DNA from: Prado023 sp963700395
GTDB taxonomy: Bacteria; Actinomycetota; Actinomycetes; S36-B12; CAIYMF01
Direction: 5' to 3'
DNA length: 64,000 nt
Assembly (NCBI GenBank): GCA_963700395.1
Contig: CAVOXI010000001.1
Coordinates: 1,288,161-1,352,160, forward strand
The notes beneath the pieces are model-generated. The model made no database searches. It was not told the origin of the DNA and saw only the letters and a program-made list of their open reading frames with translations. Shown in pieces: positions 1-8,916 of the stretch. Made by a program: the position numbers and the translations under genes. Positions within the stretch are counted from its first letter, which is position 1. Every line of letters begins with the position of its first letter.

Positions 1-2426
1 CGTGCGCCCGATGCGGGCCCCCGCGTCGAGGTACTGGCGCAGGGTTGACTCATTCGGGTGACCGTAGTCGTTGCCCTGACCCACCGAGACGAGGGCGATC
101 CGGGCTCCGGACCACCGGGCGAACTGCGGCACCTGGTGGCGCGACCCGTGGTGGGGAACCTTCACGACCTGGGCTGCGGGCGGCGGGCGCGCCATCAGCA
201 CGGCCTGGGCCTCCGGCTCGATGTCGCCGGTGAGCAGGGCGCGGAGCGTCCCGCCATGCACGGGCACCTCCGCGAGGGCGACGACGCTCGCGTTGTTCGC
301 CGGCGATGAGTCCATGCGCCGAGAGGGCCAGAGGATGTCCAGGGCCACCCCCGCGACCTGCACGTGCTCGTCGGCCCGGACGAGGTGGATGGGGACACCG
401 GCAGCGCGAGCCTGGTCCACCACCTGGGCCGCCCCATCGGCCGGCTCGGGCACCGGCGTGGTCAGGACCACCGACACCGGCCACCGGTCGAGGACGGCGG
501 ACAGCCCGTCGATGTGGTCGGCGTGGAAGTGCGTGATGAGGACGGCGAGCCGCTCGACGTCGGCTCGTCGCAGGCAGTCGACGATCCTGTCGGGGTCAGG
601 CCCGGCATCGACCAGAAGGACCTCCTGGGATCCGGGTGCGCGCAGGAGCAGGCCATCTCCCTGGCCGACGTCGCAGGCCAGCACGAGCCAGTCAGGAGGT
701 GGCCATCGCGCGTCGAGGTGGTGATGGATCGCGAGCGCGACGGCGAACGCGACCCCAGCCACCACGATGACCCGCGGGTGCCGCCAGGGCCGCCATGCTC
801 GGGCCGCCCCTGCAGCGAGGAGGGCCAGGATCGCAGCCGAACCGATCGCACCCACGGGACCCTCAGGGACGTCAACAACGCCGAAGGGCAGGTCCGAGGA
901 GGTCCGGGCCACCCAGGCGATGGCCGCCGTCGCCGGCGAGGCGACGGTCGCGATCAGGGCTGCGGGAGCAGCCGCCACCGGGGCGACGAGAGCAGCGCCC
1001 AACCCGAGGACCGTCGCGAACGGGACCAGCGGGGTCACGACGACGTTCGCGGGCAGGGCAACGAGGCTCGCGCCGTTGCCCATCAGGATCGACAGGGGAA
1101 GCGTGGCAAGGTGGGCGGCAGCCGCGACCGCGAGCGCGGCGCGCAACGGTTCGGGCATCCAGCAGGTCACCTGCCAGGAGCCGAGCCGTTCGGCGATGGG
1201 CGGCCCGACCACCAGCAACCCCGCGGTCGCCGCGAACGAGAGGGCGAAGCCCAACGACAGGGCGAACTCCGGCAGGAGCAGGAGCAGCAGGAGCGCCGAG
1301 GCCAGTAGCGCCGGAGGTCCGCGGCGTCGACCGCCCGCGGAGAGGGCAACGAGCGCCACCACCCCCATGGCAGCCGCGCGCAGCACGCTCGGTTGCGGGC
1401 GGACCAGCATGACGTAGGCGGACAGCACGGACAGGCAGGTGACGACGCGCGCGCGCCAGCCCAGGCCGAGTCCGGCGACCGCCGCCATCGCGATCGCCAC
1501 GACCAGCGACGTGTTCGACCCGCTGACGGCGGTCAGGTGCGCCAGCCCCGCACGGACCATCGCAGCGTCGAGGTCCGCAGGGCAGGGTGGACTCGTCGCC
1601 CACTGCCAGCCCGAGCAGGAGCGCACCGGCATCCGGGGGCAGCCCCGCGCACGCCTCGCGGAAGGCGTCCCGAACCGCTGTCGTGGCGCGCGCGACGGGA
1701 CCCGGCGGCGAGCGCACATGAACCGGACCCAGGACCCGCAGGGTGAGGGACTGCGCCTGCGGTGCCCAGGACTCCTGGGCGCGCCCGGACAGCGAGATCC
1801 GAGAGCCGTAGCGCAGGTCGCGGACCTCATCGCCGCGCAGGACCACCGGCACCCGGACTGAGAACGTGCGACCGCGCAGGACGATGCCACTCAGCCGGGC
1901 GTCCACCGACCAGCTCGGCGCCATCGGCCGGCCGCCGTCTGCGGCTGGGACGTGAACCCTCGGATCTCCGGTGACGGTGGCCTCCACGCGCATGGTCGCG
2001 GCCTGCTGGGCAGCGCTCTCAAGGACGGGTGGATGCAGCCGCGCCAGGTGCAATGCCCCCATCGATATGCCCAGCCCGAGCCCACAGGCGCCGATGAGCA
2101 GCACGACGGGCCGGGATGCCGCGCCACGCTGGGATGCGCCGACTGGCCGCCCAGCGCCGGTCGTGTCCGCATTCGGCCGCCTGCGCGCGGCGGACCTGGG
2201 TGTCAGGGCCAGGTTTGCGCCCACCAGCCCCGCGACGACGAGCGCCAGCGCGCCCGACGAGCCAGGGGGTCGGCCTCGCCGGATGGGCCAGGAGGACCGC
2301 CGCCTCCCCGAACCAGACAGCCCCGACCAGGGGGGCGAGTCGCAGGTCAGGTCGAGGACGTTCAGCCGACGCCGGCAGTCCGGGGGAAGGCGCCCCCGAC
2401 GCGGGCGTCGTGCGTCGGTCAGACAC
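1..2426 (-). CDS. comEC: ComEC/Rec2 DNA-uptake channel protein, 3' end cut by window edge, two apparent frameshifts
   Basis: ComEC is the inner-membrane channel that passes single-stranded DNA into the cell during natural transformation. Hydrophobic N-terminal segments are followed by an OB-like region, then the competence-domain signature LAHLTAVSGSN near 1,550. A metallo-beta-lactamase-like domain follows with THFHADHIDG and VPHHGSRH, and it is still open at position 1. A GTG start at 2426 overlaps the comEA stop; a TTG at 2450 is an alternative. The frame changes inside a C5 run near 2263-2267, and again near 1579, where one extra base separates GDESTLP from ADLDAAMVRAG. The family signature continues without a lost residue across the second break, so sequencing error is likelier than decay. 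Confidence 0.85.
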
Positions 2427-3252
2427 GGACAAGGGGGCGGAGGTCCGCAAGCGTCTTGGGCCCGATCCCCGGGACCTCGGCCAGCTCGTCGACGGTGCTG
2501 AATCGCTTGTGCGCGGCGCGCCACGCGAGGATCTTCGAAGCCGTCACCGGCCCGATCCCCGGCAGTGCATCCAGCTGCTCGGTCGTGGCCGAGTTGAGAT
2601 CGAGCGGTCCGGCTGCTCCCCCTGCGGGTCCCCCAGCGCCGCCCGCCGCCGCTGCATCCTGCCCACCCACCTCGATCCGCTCCCCATCGGCCAGGACCCT
2701 GGCCAGGTTCGTCGCGCCGAGCCTGCCCCCACGACGCAGGCCTCCCGCGGCCCTGACGGCGTCGACCACCCGGGATCCCGCGGGCAGCTGGACGACGCCG
2801 GGCTCACGGACCTCCCCGGCGACATGGACCATGACCGAGGGCGACGGGGAGGGGGAGGCGCCCAGGATCGGGCTGGCGAACGGATCCCCCGACTGGGCGG
2901 CAGCAGGTTGTCGCACAACCGGCGACTCCTGCTCGCGCGGCCAGGACATGAACAGCACGGCGCCAGCACCGACGGCGGCGACCAGGACAAGGAGTCCGAC
3001 GAGGCGGACCCACATCGCCGTCGGGGGCCACGCCGACAGGTCGTCCCCCGGGGGTCCCAGTTCGAGGAAGGACCCAGGCCCGAGCATCCCGCTCCCCGCC
3101 AGCGTCCCCCGCGGTCGAGTCCGGATCGAGCGTCCCCAGTCGAACCCCCTGCGATCCAGCCGCATCGGGCGCGTCCGCCCCCACGGCCCCACCGGGCGCG
3201 CGACTCCACCCGCCGGCCGCCTCCTCCGCCTCCTCCGCGTCGCCGAGCCCAC
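2419..3252 (-). CDS. comEA: ComEA DNA-binding competence protein
   Basis: ComEA is a membrane-anchored receptor that binds double-stranded DNA outside the membrane and hands it to ComEC. A basic, low-complexity N-terminus precedes one transmembrane helix (MWVRLVGLLVLVAAVGAGAV). An SLBB-type segment (VMVHVAGEVREPGVVQLPAG) and a C-terminal helix-hairpin-helix pair (LDALPGIGPVTASKIL, LAEVPGIGPKTLADL) follow. It lies directly upstream of comEC, with overlapping ends. The start is uncertain. A GTG near 3352 opens a plausible N-terminal stretch in another frame, so this gene may also carry a one-base shift near its beginning. Confidence 0.88.
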   Translation of the reverse strand: MGSATRRRRRRRPAGGVARPVGPWGRTRPMRLDRRGFDWGRSIRTRPRGTLAGSGMLGPGSFLELGPPGDDLSAWPPTAMWVRLVGLLVLVAAVGAGAVLFMSWPREQESPVVRQPAAAQSGDPFASPILGASPSPSPSVMVHVAGEVREPGVVQLPAGSRVVDAVRAAGGLRRGGRLGATNLARVLADGERIEVGGQDAAAAGGAGGPAGGAAGPLDLNSATTEQLDALPGIGPVTASKILAWRAAHKRFSTVDELAEVPGIGPKTLADLRPLVRV

Positions 3253-3467
3253 CGTCGTGCCCGTGGACGCCCGTCGCGTCGAGGGCCCCGCCCTGCCAGC
3301 GCATGGCGATGAGCCGCAGGCGGGCGAGGACGAGGTCCTGGGTGCGACTCACGCCGGCGACGCTAGATCGCAGCCCCTCGGGCGTGAACCCCTCACCGAT
3401 GATCTGTGGACAGCCCGACGCTGGGCCATCAGAACCGGTTCGCCCCGCAGCCGCTGGCGCGGCGAGG

Positions 3468-4109
3468 TCAGGCCTCAACGACCTCCACGGCCGCCGCCGA
3501 TCCGGAGTCGCGCAGCGTGGCCACGAAGGACCGCAGGTTCTTGCGATGCCGGTACACGACCAGCCCCGACATCCCGGCGGCGAAGCCGACCCCGGCCCAC
3601 CCGCGCCAGATGGCGAACGAGGTCGGCACGAGGGTCATCGAGCCCACCACGGAGCCGATGCCCACCTGGTGGGTCACGCCCACGGTCGCCCCGAACCCCA
3701 CGAGCACGGGCACGGCCCACAACGGCTCGATGGCCAGGACGGCTCCCAGGGAGGTCGCCACGCCCTTGCCGCCCCTGCCCTTGAGGAGGGGCGAGGTGAC
3801 GTGCCCGAGCGTGGCCGCGATGCCGGCGACCTCACCGCAGGGCTCCCCGTACTGGTTGAAGAACATGACCGGGGCGAACCCCTTCGCCACGTCCAACGCT
3901 CCCACCACGACGCCCACCTTCACCCCCATGGCGCGTGCCGCATTCGTGGCCCCGGGGTTCCCGGAGCCGCTCCCCCGCAGGTCGACCCCACGAATCCGCG
4001 CCGCTGCCGCTGCGGGGCTCAGCGAGCCCAACGCGTAGCTGGCGACCCCGGCCACCACCACGGCCCTCCAGTTCACGTCGCCCATCACGGGCCAGGTGAC
4101 CTCGCTCAT
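3468..4109 (-). CDS. plsY: Glycerol-3-phosphate acyltransferase PlsY
   Basis: PlsY transfers an acyl group from acyl-phosphate to glycerol-3-phosphate, the first step of phospholipid synthesis, in the cytoplasmic membrane. The protein is about 213 residues, as usual for the family. It shows the three conserved loops: SGNPGATNAAR, KGRGGKGVAT and HQVGIGSVVG. Several transmembrane helices lie between them. The ATG at 4109 overlaps the degV stop codon by four bases (ATGA), which implies translational coupling and excludes the upstream in-frame start at 4118. The neighbour degV belongs to a fatty-acid-binding family, which fits a shared lipid role. Confidence 0.93.
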   Translation of the reverse strand: MSEVTWPVMGDVNWRAVVVAGVASYALGSLSPAAAAARIRGVDLRGSGSGNPGATNAARAMGVKVGVVVGALDVAKGFAPVMFFNQYGEPCGEVAGIAATLGHVTSPLLKGRGGKGVATSLGAVLAIEPLWAVPVLVGFGATVGVTHQVGIGSVVGSMTLVPTSFAIWRGWAGVGFAAGMSGLVVYRHRKNLRSFVATLRDSGSAAAVEVVEA

Positions 4110-4939
4110 CGCGGGCACACCGCCACCGAGACCGTGCCCAGCCCCACGTGCGCACTGATCACGGCACCGACCTCCACCACGTGGATATCGGCTGTCGGCA
4201 GCGCGTCGCGCAGGGCACCGGCGAGGTCCTCAGCCCGCTGCTGGGCGTCGCAGTGCTGGACCACGACATCAGCCGAGCCCGATCCGGCGTACTCGCACGC
4301 GATCTCGGCCATCCGGGCGATCGCCCGGCCCATGGTGCGCTGCTTCTCCAGGGGGGAGATGGTCCCGTCGGCGATCTGCAGGATCGGCTTGACCATCAGG
4401 GCGTTTCCGAGAAGGGCCTGCGCCGCGCCGATCCGGCCCCCGCGACGCAGCTGGTCGAGGCTGTCGACCACGATCCACGTCCGTGAGGCAGCGGCGCGCC
4501 GCTCCGCAGCCGCCGCCGCCTCCTGCGCGGTCCCTCCTGCCGCGACGACCTGCGCGGCCGAGCGTGCGGCGAACCCCATGGCGGTGCCGACGGTCCGCGA
4601 GTCCACGACGGTGACCGGGACCCTCGCATCGCGGGCAGCGATCCGGGCTGCGTCGTAGGTGCCCGACATGTCACCGGAGAGATGCACGCTCACGATGTGG
4701 TCGTACCCCTGGTCGGCAAGCCGCGCGTACTCCTCGGCGAACCTGGCCGGGGCCGGCCTCGAGGTCGACACCTCCGCCCTGCGCCTCAGCGCGTCAGCGA
4801 CCTCAGTCAGGCTGATCTGCGTGCCCTCGTCGTAGGACGTGCCCTCGAGGATCACGGCCACTGGGACGATGGTCAGGCCCGGCGGGGTCAGCTCGTCGGT
4901 GAGGTAACCCGTCGAGTCGGAGACGATCGCCACGTTCAT
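4106..4939 (-). CDS. DegV-family fatty-acid-binding protein
   Basis: The protein is 277 residues, matching the DegV/FakB family, whose members hold a fatty acid so that a kinase (FakA) can phosphorylate it. The N-terminus VAIVSDSTGYL is the family opening. STSRPAP and HLSGDMSGTYDAA are the expected ligand-pocket motifs, and GRIGAAQALLGNALMVKPIL is the second domain signature. It overlaps plsY by four bases, so the two are probably made together. No FakA kinase is visible in this window. A TAGCCT box eight bases upstream of the ATG suggests a leaderless transcript. The exact ligand cannot be told from sequence. Confidence 0.88.
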   Translation of the reverse strand: MNVAIVSDSTGYLTDELTPPGLTIVPVAVILEGTSYDEGTQISLTEVADALRRRAEVSTSRPAPARFAEEYARLADQGYDHIVSVHLSGDMSGTYDAARIAARDARVPVTVVDSRTVGTAMGFAARSAAQVVAAGGTAQEAAAAAERRAAASRTWIVVDSLDQLRRGGRIGAAQALLGNALMVKPILQIADGTISPLEKQRTMGRAIARMAEIACEYAGSGSADVVVQHCDAQQRAEDLAGALRDALPTADIHVVEVGAVISAHVGLGTVSVAVCPR

Positions 4940-4947
4940 GGGCGCTC

Positions 4948-4953
4948 AGGCTA
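4948..4953 (-). promoter_or_regulatory. Candidate -10 box of leaderless degV-plsY transcript
   Basis: On the minus strand the sequence reads TAGCCT, then eight bases, then the degV ATG. This matches the TAnnnT-plus-6-8-nt arrangement seen before several other starts in the window. No clear -35 box is visible. Confidence 0.4.
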
Positions 4954-4975
4954 CGCGCTGGAGGGCCCTGGCGTT

Positions 4976-5020
4976 GGTGTGAACGGAATCGACCATCAAA
5001 TGGTCCATTCCGTTCACACC
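4976..5020 (-). terminator. 45-nt near-perfect palindrome after leuS, probable terminator
   Basis: The outer arms are GGTGTGAACGGAAT and ATTCCGTTCACACC. The inner arms are GACCAT and ATGGTC with a three-base loop and one C/C mismatch. It begins 11 bases after the leuS stop. A second element with the same plan and length lies after ndk at 37487-37531, so this may be a repeated genomic element as well as a terminator. No U-tract follows. Confidence 0.7.
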
Positions 5021-5031
5021 ACGACCGCCGG

Positions 5032-7519
5032 TCAACCAGGAACGACGTTGACGAGCTTCGGAGGGCGCACGATCACGGCGCGCGGCTCCCGGTCACCGAC
5101 CGCCGCCACCACCGCCGGCGTGGCCAGCGCCAGCGCGCGCAGCTCCGCCTCGGAGATGTCAGGAGACACCTCGAGGCGCTCGCGCACCTTGCCAGCCACC
5201 TGGACGACGCACGTCACCGACTCCTGGACCAGCAGCGCCGGGTCGACTGCCGGCCATCCGGCGAGGGCCACGCATGGCTCGTGTCCGAGGCGGTCCCACA
5301 TCTCCTCGGCCGTGTACGGGGCCACGAGCGACAACATGACCGCGACGGCCTCGGCTGCCTCGCGGACAGCCGGGTCAGCGGGTCCGACCCCGGAGTCGAT
5401 CGCCTTGCGGGCGGCGTTGACCAGCTCCATCGTCCTGGCGACAGCCACGTTGAACCGGTAGGTCTCCACGGCCAAGGCGGCGTCGTGGACCGAGCGGTGC
5501 GTGATCCGGCGCAGCGCCATGTCACCGTCCGCCGGGTCGGTGCCGGGGGCGCTGGTGACGTCACCGGCCAACCGCCACGCACGGGCCAGGAACTTCTTCG
5601 AGCCGCCGGGCGACACGTCAGCCCAGTCGATGTCGTCCTCCGGCGGACCTGCGAACACCATGGTCAGGCGCACGGCGTCCACGCCATGGACGGCGAGCTC
5701 GTCGGACAGTCGCACCAGGTTGCCGCGCGACTTGCTCATGGCCGAGCCGTCCATCTGGACCATGCCCTGGTTGAGCAGCCGCGAGAACGGCTCGACCGCG
5801 TCGAGCATCCCCATGTCGTGGATGACCTTGGTGAAGAAGCGCGCATAGAGCAGGTGCAGGATCGCGTGGGTCACACCGCCGACGTACTGGTCGATCGGCA
5901 GCCACGAATTGGCCTGCTCCGGGTCGAACGGTCCGTCGGACTTGGCCGGGTCCAGGTAGCGCAGGAAGTACCACGACGAGTCGACGAACGTGTCCATGGT
6001 GTCCGGGTCGCGCCGCGCCGGGCCCCCGCAGCGCGGGCAGTCGACGACCGACCACTCGTCCAGGGCGCCCAGGGGCGAGGCCCCCTTCGGCGTGAGGTCC
6101 AGGCCCTGGGCGCTCGGAAGCTCCACGGGGAGCTGGTCCTCGGGCACCGGCACCTCACCGCACCCGGGGCAGTGGATGATCGGGATGGGCGTGCCCCAGA
6201 ACCGCTGGCGGCTGATCAGCCAGTCGCGCAGTCGGTAGTTGACGGCTGCGCTGCCCCGGCCCTCCTCGTCGAGCCACTGGATCATCCGGGCGATCGCGGC
6301 GTCCTTGTCCAGCCCGTCGAGCGGACCGGAGTTCACGTGCGGCGCCGTCGTCCGCTGTTGCGACCCCGGTGTCCAGCGGGTCCGTGTCGGACTCGACGAC
6401 AACCCGGACCGGCAGGTTGAACGTGCGCGCGAACTCCAGGTCGCGCTGGTCGTGGGCGGGCACGGCCATGATCGCGCCGGTGCCGTAGTCGGCCAGCACG
6501 TAGTCGGAGGCGTAGATCGGCAGGCGCTCGTCGTTGACGGGGTTCACCGCGAACCGGTGCAGGAACACCCCCGTCTTGGGGCGGTCGCTGGCCATGCGGT
6601 CGATGTCGGTCTCACGCTTCGTGGCCACGAGGTACTCGGCGAACTCCGCCTCCGCCGGCGTCCCCGCGGCGAGCTCGGCGGCCAGGTCGGAGTCCGCGGC
6701 GACCACGAAGAACGTCGCGCCGAACAGCGTGTCGGGCCGCGTCGTGTACACGGTCACCGGCTCGTCGCGGCCCTCGATCGCGAACTGGACCTCAGCGCCG
6801 GTGGAGCGCCCGATCCAGTTGCGCTGCATGTGCAGGACCTTGTCGGGCCACTGCCCCTCGAGCAGGCTCATGTCGTCGAGCAGCCGGTCGGCGTAGTCGG
6901 TGATCTTCAGGTACCACTGGGTGAGCTTCTTCTTCGTGACCACCGAGTCGCACCGCTCGCACAACCCACCCACGACCTGCTCGTTGGCAAGCACGGTCTG
7001 GTCCGTCGGGCACCAGTTGACCGCGCTGTCCTTGCGGTAGGCCAGGCCGCGCTCGAACATCTTCAGGAAGAACCACTGGTTCCAGTGGTAGAACTCCGGG
7101 TCGCAGGTGTTGAGCACACGGTCCCAGTCGAACGAGCACCCGTAGCGGCGCATCGACTCCTTCTGGGTGGCGATGTTCTCGTAGGTCCAGGCCCGCGGAT
7201 CGGCGCTGTTCTTGATGGCTGCGTTCTCGGCCGGCAGGCCGAAGGCGTCCCAGCCGATCGGGTGCAGCACGTTGAAGCCCTGCTGGACCCAGTAGCGGGC
7301 GAGGACGTCGCCCAGGGCGTAAGCCTCGGCGTGGCCCATGTGCAGGTCACCCGACGGGTAGGGGAACATGTCCAGGACGTACTTGCGGGGGCGGTCGTCG
7401 TCGGGGCGCCCGGAGCGGAACGGCGCGAGGCGGTCCCACACCTCGAGCCACTTGTCCTGCAGGGCGGTGGGGTCATAACCCTCACGGGTCTCGGCGGTCT
7501 CCGACGGGCTGGCGCTCAT
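5032..7519 (-). CDS. leuS: Leucyl-tRNA synthetase with one-base frameshift
   Basis: LeuRS charges tRNA-Leu and edits mischarged tRNA. The class I HIGH-type signature is seen as GDLHMGHAE. The zinc and editing regions are present (for example TTRPDTLFGATF), then LISRQRFWGTPIP, then the KMSKS-type motif MSKSRGN, then the anticodon-binding C-terminus. About 829 codons is normal for bacterial LeuRS. The frame changes near 6338-6346, where one surplus base separates VATADDG from PHVNSGPLDGLDK; no residue seems lost. The ATG at 7519 is preferred over 7528 because a TACCCT box lies eight bases upstream of it. Confidence 0.93.
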
Positions 7520-7527
7520 GGGGCACA

Positions 7528-7533
7528 AGGGTA
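7528..7533 (-). promoter_or_regulatory. leuS: Candidate -10 box of leaderless leuS transcript
   Basis: TACCCT on the minus strand is separated by eight bases from the leuS ATG at 7519. This implies that transcription starts at or very near the start codon. No ribosome-binding site is visible between them. Confidence 0.4.
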
Positions 7534-7851
7534 GTCGCTGTGCTCAGTGGCCCCATCCCGCGCGTTCCCCGCCACCGCCGCCCGGCGGTGGGCGTTGCCC
7601 GCCGGATGTGGCCCGCATCGCGCGGGGAGCGAACCACCTGGCGCGCAACGCCCGGGATCGTGGGCATGGGCGCCGGATCGCTGCGCCCTGGGTCTGGACC
7701 TTGCCCGCCCCTGGGCACGAGACTGGCCCCCCGGGCGTGTTCAGCGAGCCGGCCGGGGCGCGCCATGGGCAGGCTCGTCCGACCGGGCTCTCCGGCCCGC
7801 GCCGCCCGACGAGCTGTTCGGCCCACGAGCGAGGACCCACGAGGAGGCTTC
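7534..7851. other. Divergent intergenic region between leuS and the 7852 gene
   Basis: This stretch of about 320 bases has no convincing gene. It must hold the promoter of the rightward gene. It contains a short GC-rich inverted repeat (arms CCACCGCC and GGCGGTGG near 7573-7592) and a good ribosome-binding site, GAGGAGG, near 7841. Nothing else is recognisable. Confidence 0.5.
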
Positions 7852-8256
7852 ATGACTGAGGCGGGCACCAAGGACGACCCCTGGCAGCTGAGCACCGCCC
7901 CGGGCACGTCGAAGTACACGATGTACGCCGACACGGAGTCCGACCCACCGCTGCTGGTGTGCCAGGTCGGCTCGACCCGGCTGACCTACCTGCTGGCCTC
8001 CATCGAGGACCTGCGTGCGATGCTCGTCGCCCACGGCGACTGGATGCCACTGGGCGCCGCGGACGAGAACAAGCCCGCCGCCGAGGGCACGATCGAGGCC
8101 TGGGGTCGCTCGGCCGACAACCCGGTGGGCGGGTGGTACGGGCAGCGCAAGGGCTACCGAGGGCGGTTCGGGATGTACCTGCCCCCCCTGCTGGAGCACC
8201 TGGGACACATCGAGCTGGAGCACAACGCACGCAACAACCGGGCTCGCGCACTGTGA
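7852..8256 (+). CDS. Small conserved actinobacterial protein of unknown function
   Basis: The protein is 134 residues, soluble, with no signal peptide or membrane segment. It resembles a conserved actinobacterial family that I know only as a DUF (possibly DUF6855), with invariant-looking stretches such as DDPWQLSTAPGTSKYTMY, CQVGSTRLTYLL and RFGMYLPPLLEHLGHIELEH. The many aromatic and charged residues suggest a compact cytoplasmic domain. The ATG at 7852 has a strong GAGGAGG Shine-Dalgarno sequence. It stands alone between leuS and a tRNA gene, so context says little. No function is assigned. Confidence 0.85.
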   Translation: MTEAGTKDDPWQLSTAPGTSKYTMYADTESDPPLLVCQVGSTRLTYLLASIEDLRAMLVAHGDWMPLGAADENKPAAEGTIEAWGRSADNPVGGWYGQRKGYRGRFGMYLPPLLEHLGHIELEHNARNNRARAL

Positions 8257-8335
8257 GGTGAGGACCGCAGTGGCCCGCGTGGTCGCGCGGAGCAGTGGCC
8301 CGCCTGAGGATTTTCGCTGACGGCGCGGCCTGGGT

Positions 8336-8341
8336 TAGACT
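8336..8341 (+). promoter_or_regulatory. Candidate -10 box for tRNA-Ala
   Basis: TAGACT lies 12 bases before the mature 5' end of tRNA-Ala, a suitable place for a -10 box. A -35 box at standard spacing is not clear. Confidence 0.3.
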
Positions 8342-8353
8342 TCGGCCGTATTC

Positions 8354-8426
8354 GGGGCTGTGGCGCAGCTGGTAGCGCACCTGCATGGCATGCAGGGGGT
8401 CAGGGGTTCGAGTCCCCTCAGCTCCA
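8354..8426 (+). tRNA. tRNA-Ala (anticodon GGC)
   Basis: A full cloverleaf can be folded over 73 nt. The acceptor arms are GGGGCTG and CAGCTCC. The anticodon stem is CCTGC/GCAGG with loop ATGGCAT, giving anticodon GGC. The T arm is AGGGG-TTCGAGT-CCCCT. The CCA end is not fully encoded. Confidence 0.95.
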
Positions 8427-8433
8427 CAATGTT

Positions 8434-8464
8434 CAGAGGCCCCCGCACTCCGCGGGGGCCTCTG
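8434..8464 (+). terminator. Intrinsic terminator after tRNA-Ala
   Basis: A perfect 13-bp stem (CAGAGGCCCCCGC with GCGGGGGCCTCTG) has a five-base loop, directly after the tRNA. The following bases are not a strong U-tract, as is common in actinobacteria. Confidence 0.8.
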
Positions 8465-8730
8465 ATCGTGTGTGGTCAGCCAGTGAAGGCTCGCGCGTGT
8501 TGCTCGCTCGCGCGGGGGCGAGCCGGTTCAGGGTTCGGCCAGTCCTCCCGCCGCTCGGCCCCTCCTCCCAGCGGCTAAGGCGTGCTGCGCCGTCCCTGAG
8601 GTGGCAGCTCCAGCTCCTAGGTATCCCGAGGGACCCGAAGATACGGACTTCACCCGATGTGGCGCCCCCCACTCAGGGCGAATTCTTGGGTTCAGGCCGA
8701 CAAGGGCCGGCCGGTACCCAGGAGGTCACC

Positions 8731-8916
8731 ATGAGCCAGATCACGCTGACGAGCCCCTTCCAGGCACTCGTCAACACCAGGTTGTTCCACCGTTCGCATG
8801 TCCGTCCCGCCCGCACCCGTCAGTCCGACGTGCAGCTCCCCCCGCGAGGCTCCTCGAGCGTCAACGGCCACGAGCTGACCATGGCCCAGGCACGGCTGTT
8901 CACCGCCCTGCGCTGA
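8731..8916 (+). CDS. 61-residue protein of unknown function, coupled to the LuxR-type regulator
   Basis: A small open frame begins MSQITLTSPFQALVN and ends AQARLFTALR. It has an AGGAGG ribosome-binding site seven bases upstream. Its TGA shares one base with the ATG of the large regulator downstream (TGATG), which is typical of translational coupling. It is rich in Arg, His, Ser and Thr and has no membrane segment. It could be a co-regulator, a target peptide or simply a leader that couples translation. I do not recognise a family. Confidence 0.6.
   Translation: MSQITLTSPFQALVNTRLFHRSHVRPARTRQSDVQLPPRGSSSVNGHELTMAQARLFTALR

Noticed and set aside
1952..3784. Open frame of about 610 codons on the plus strand over comEC-comEA
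   Set aside because: Pro/Arg/Ser-rich text without domains, opposite recognisable competence genes.
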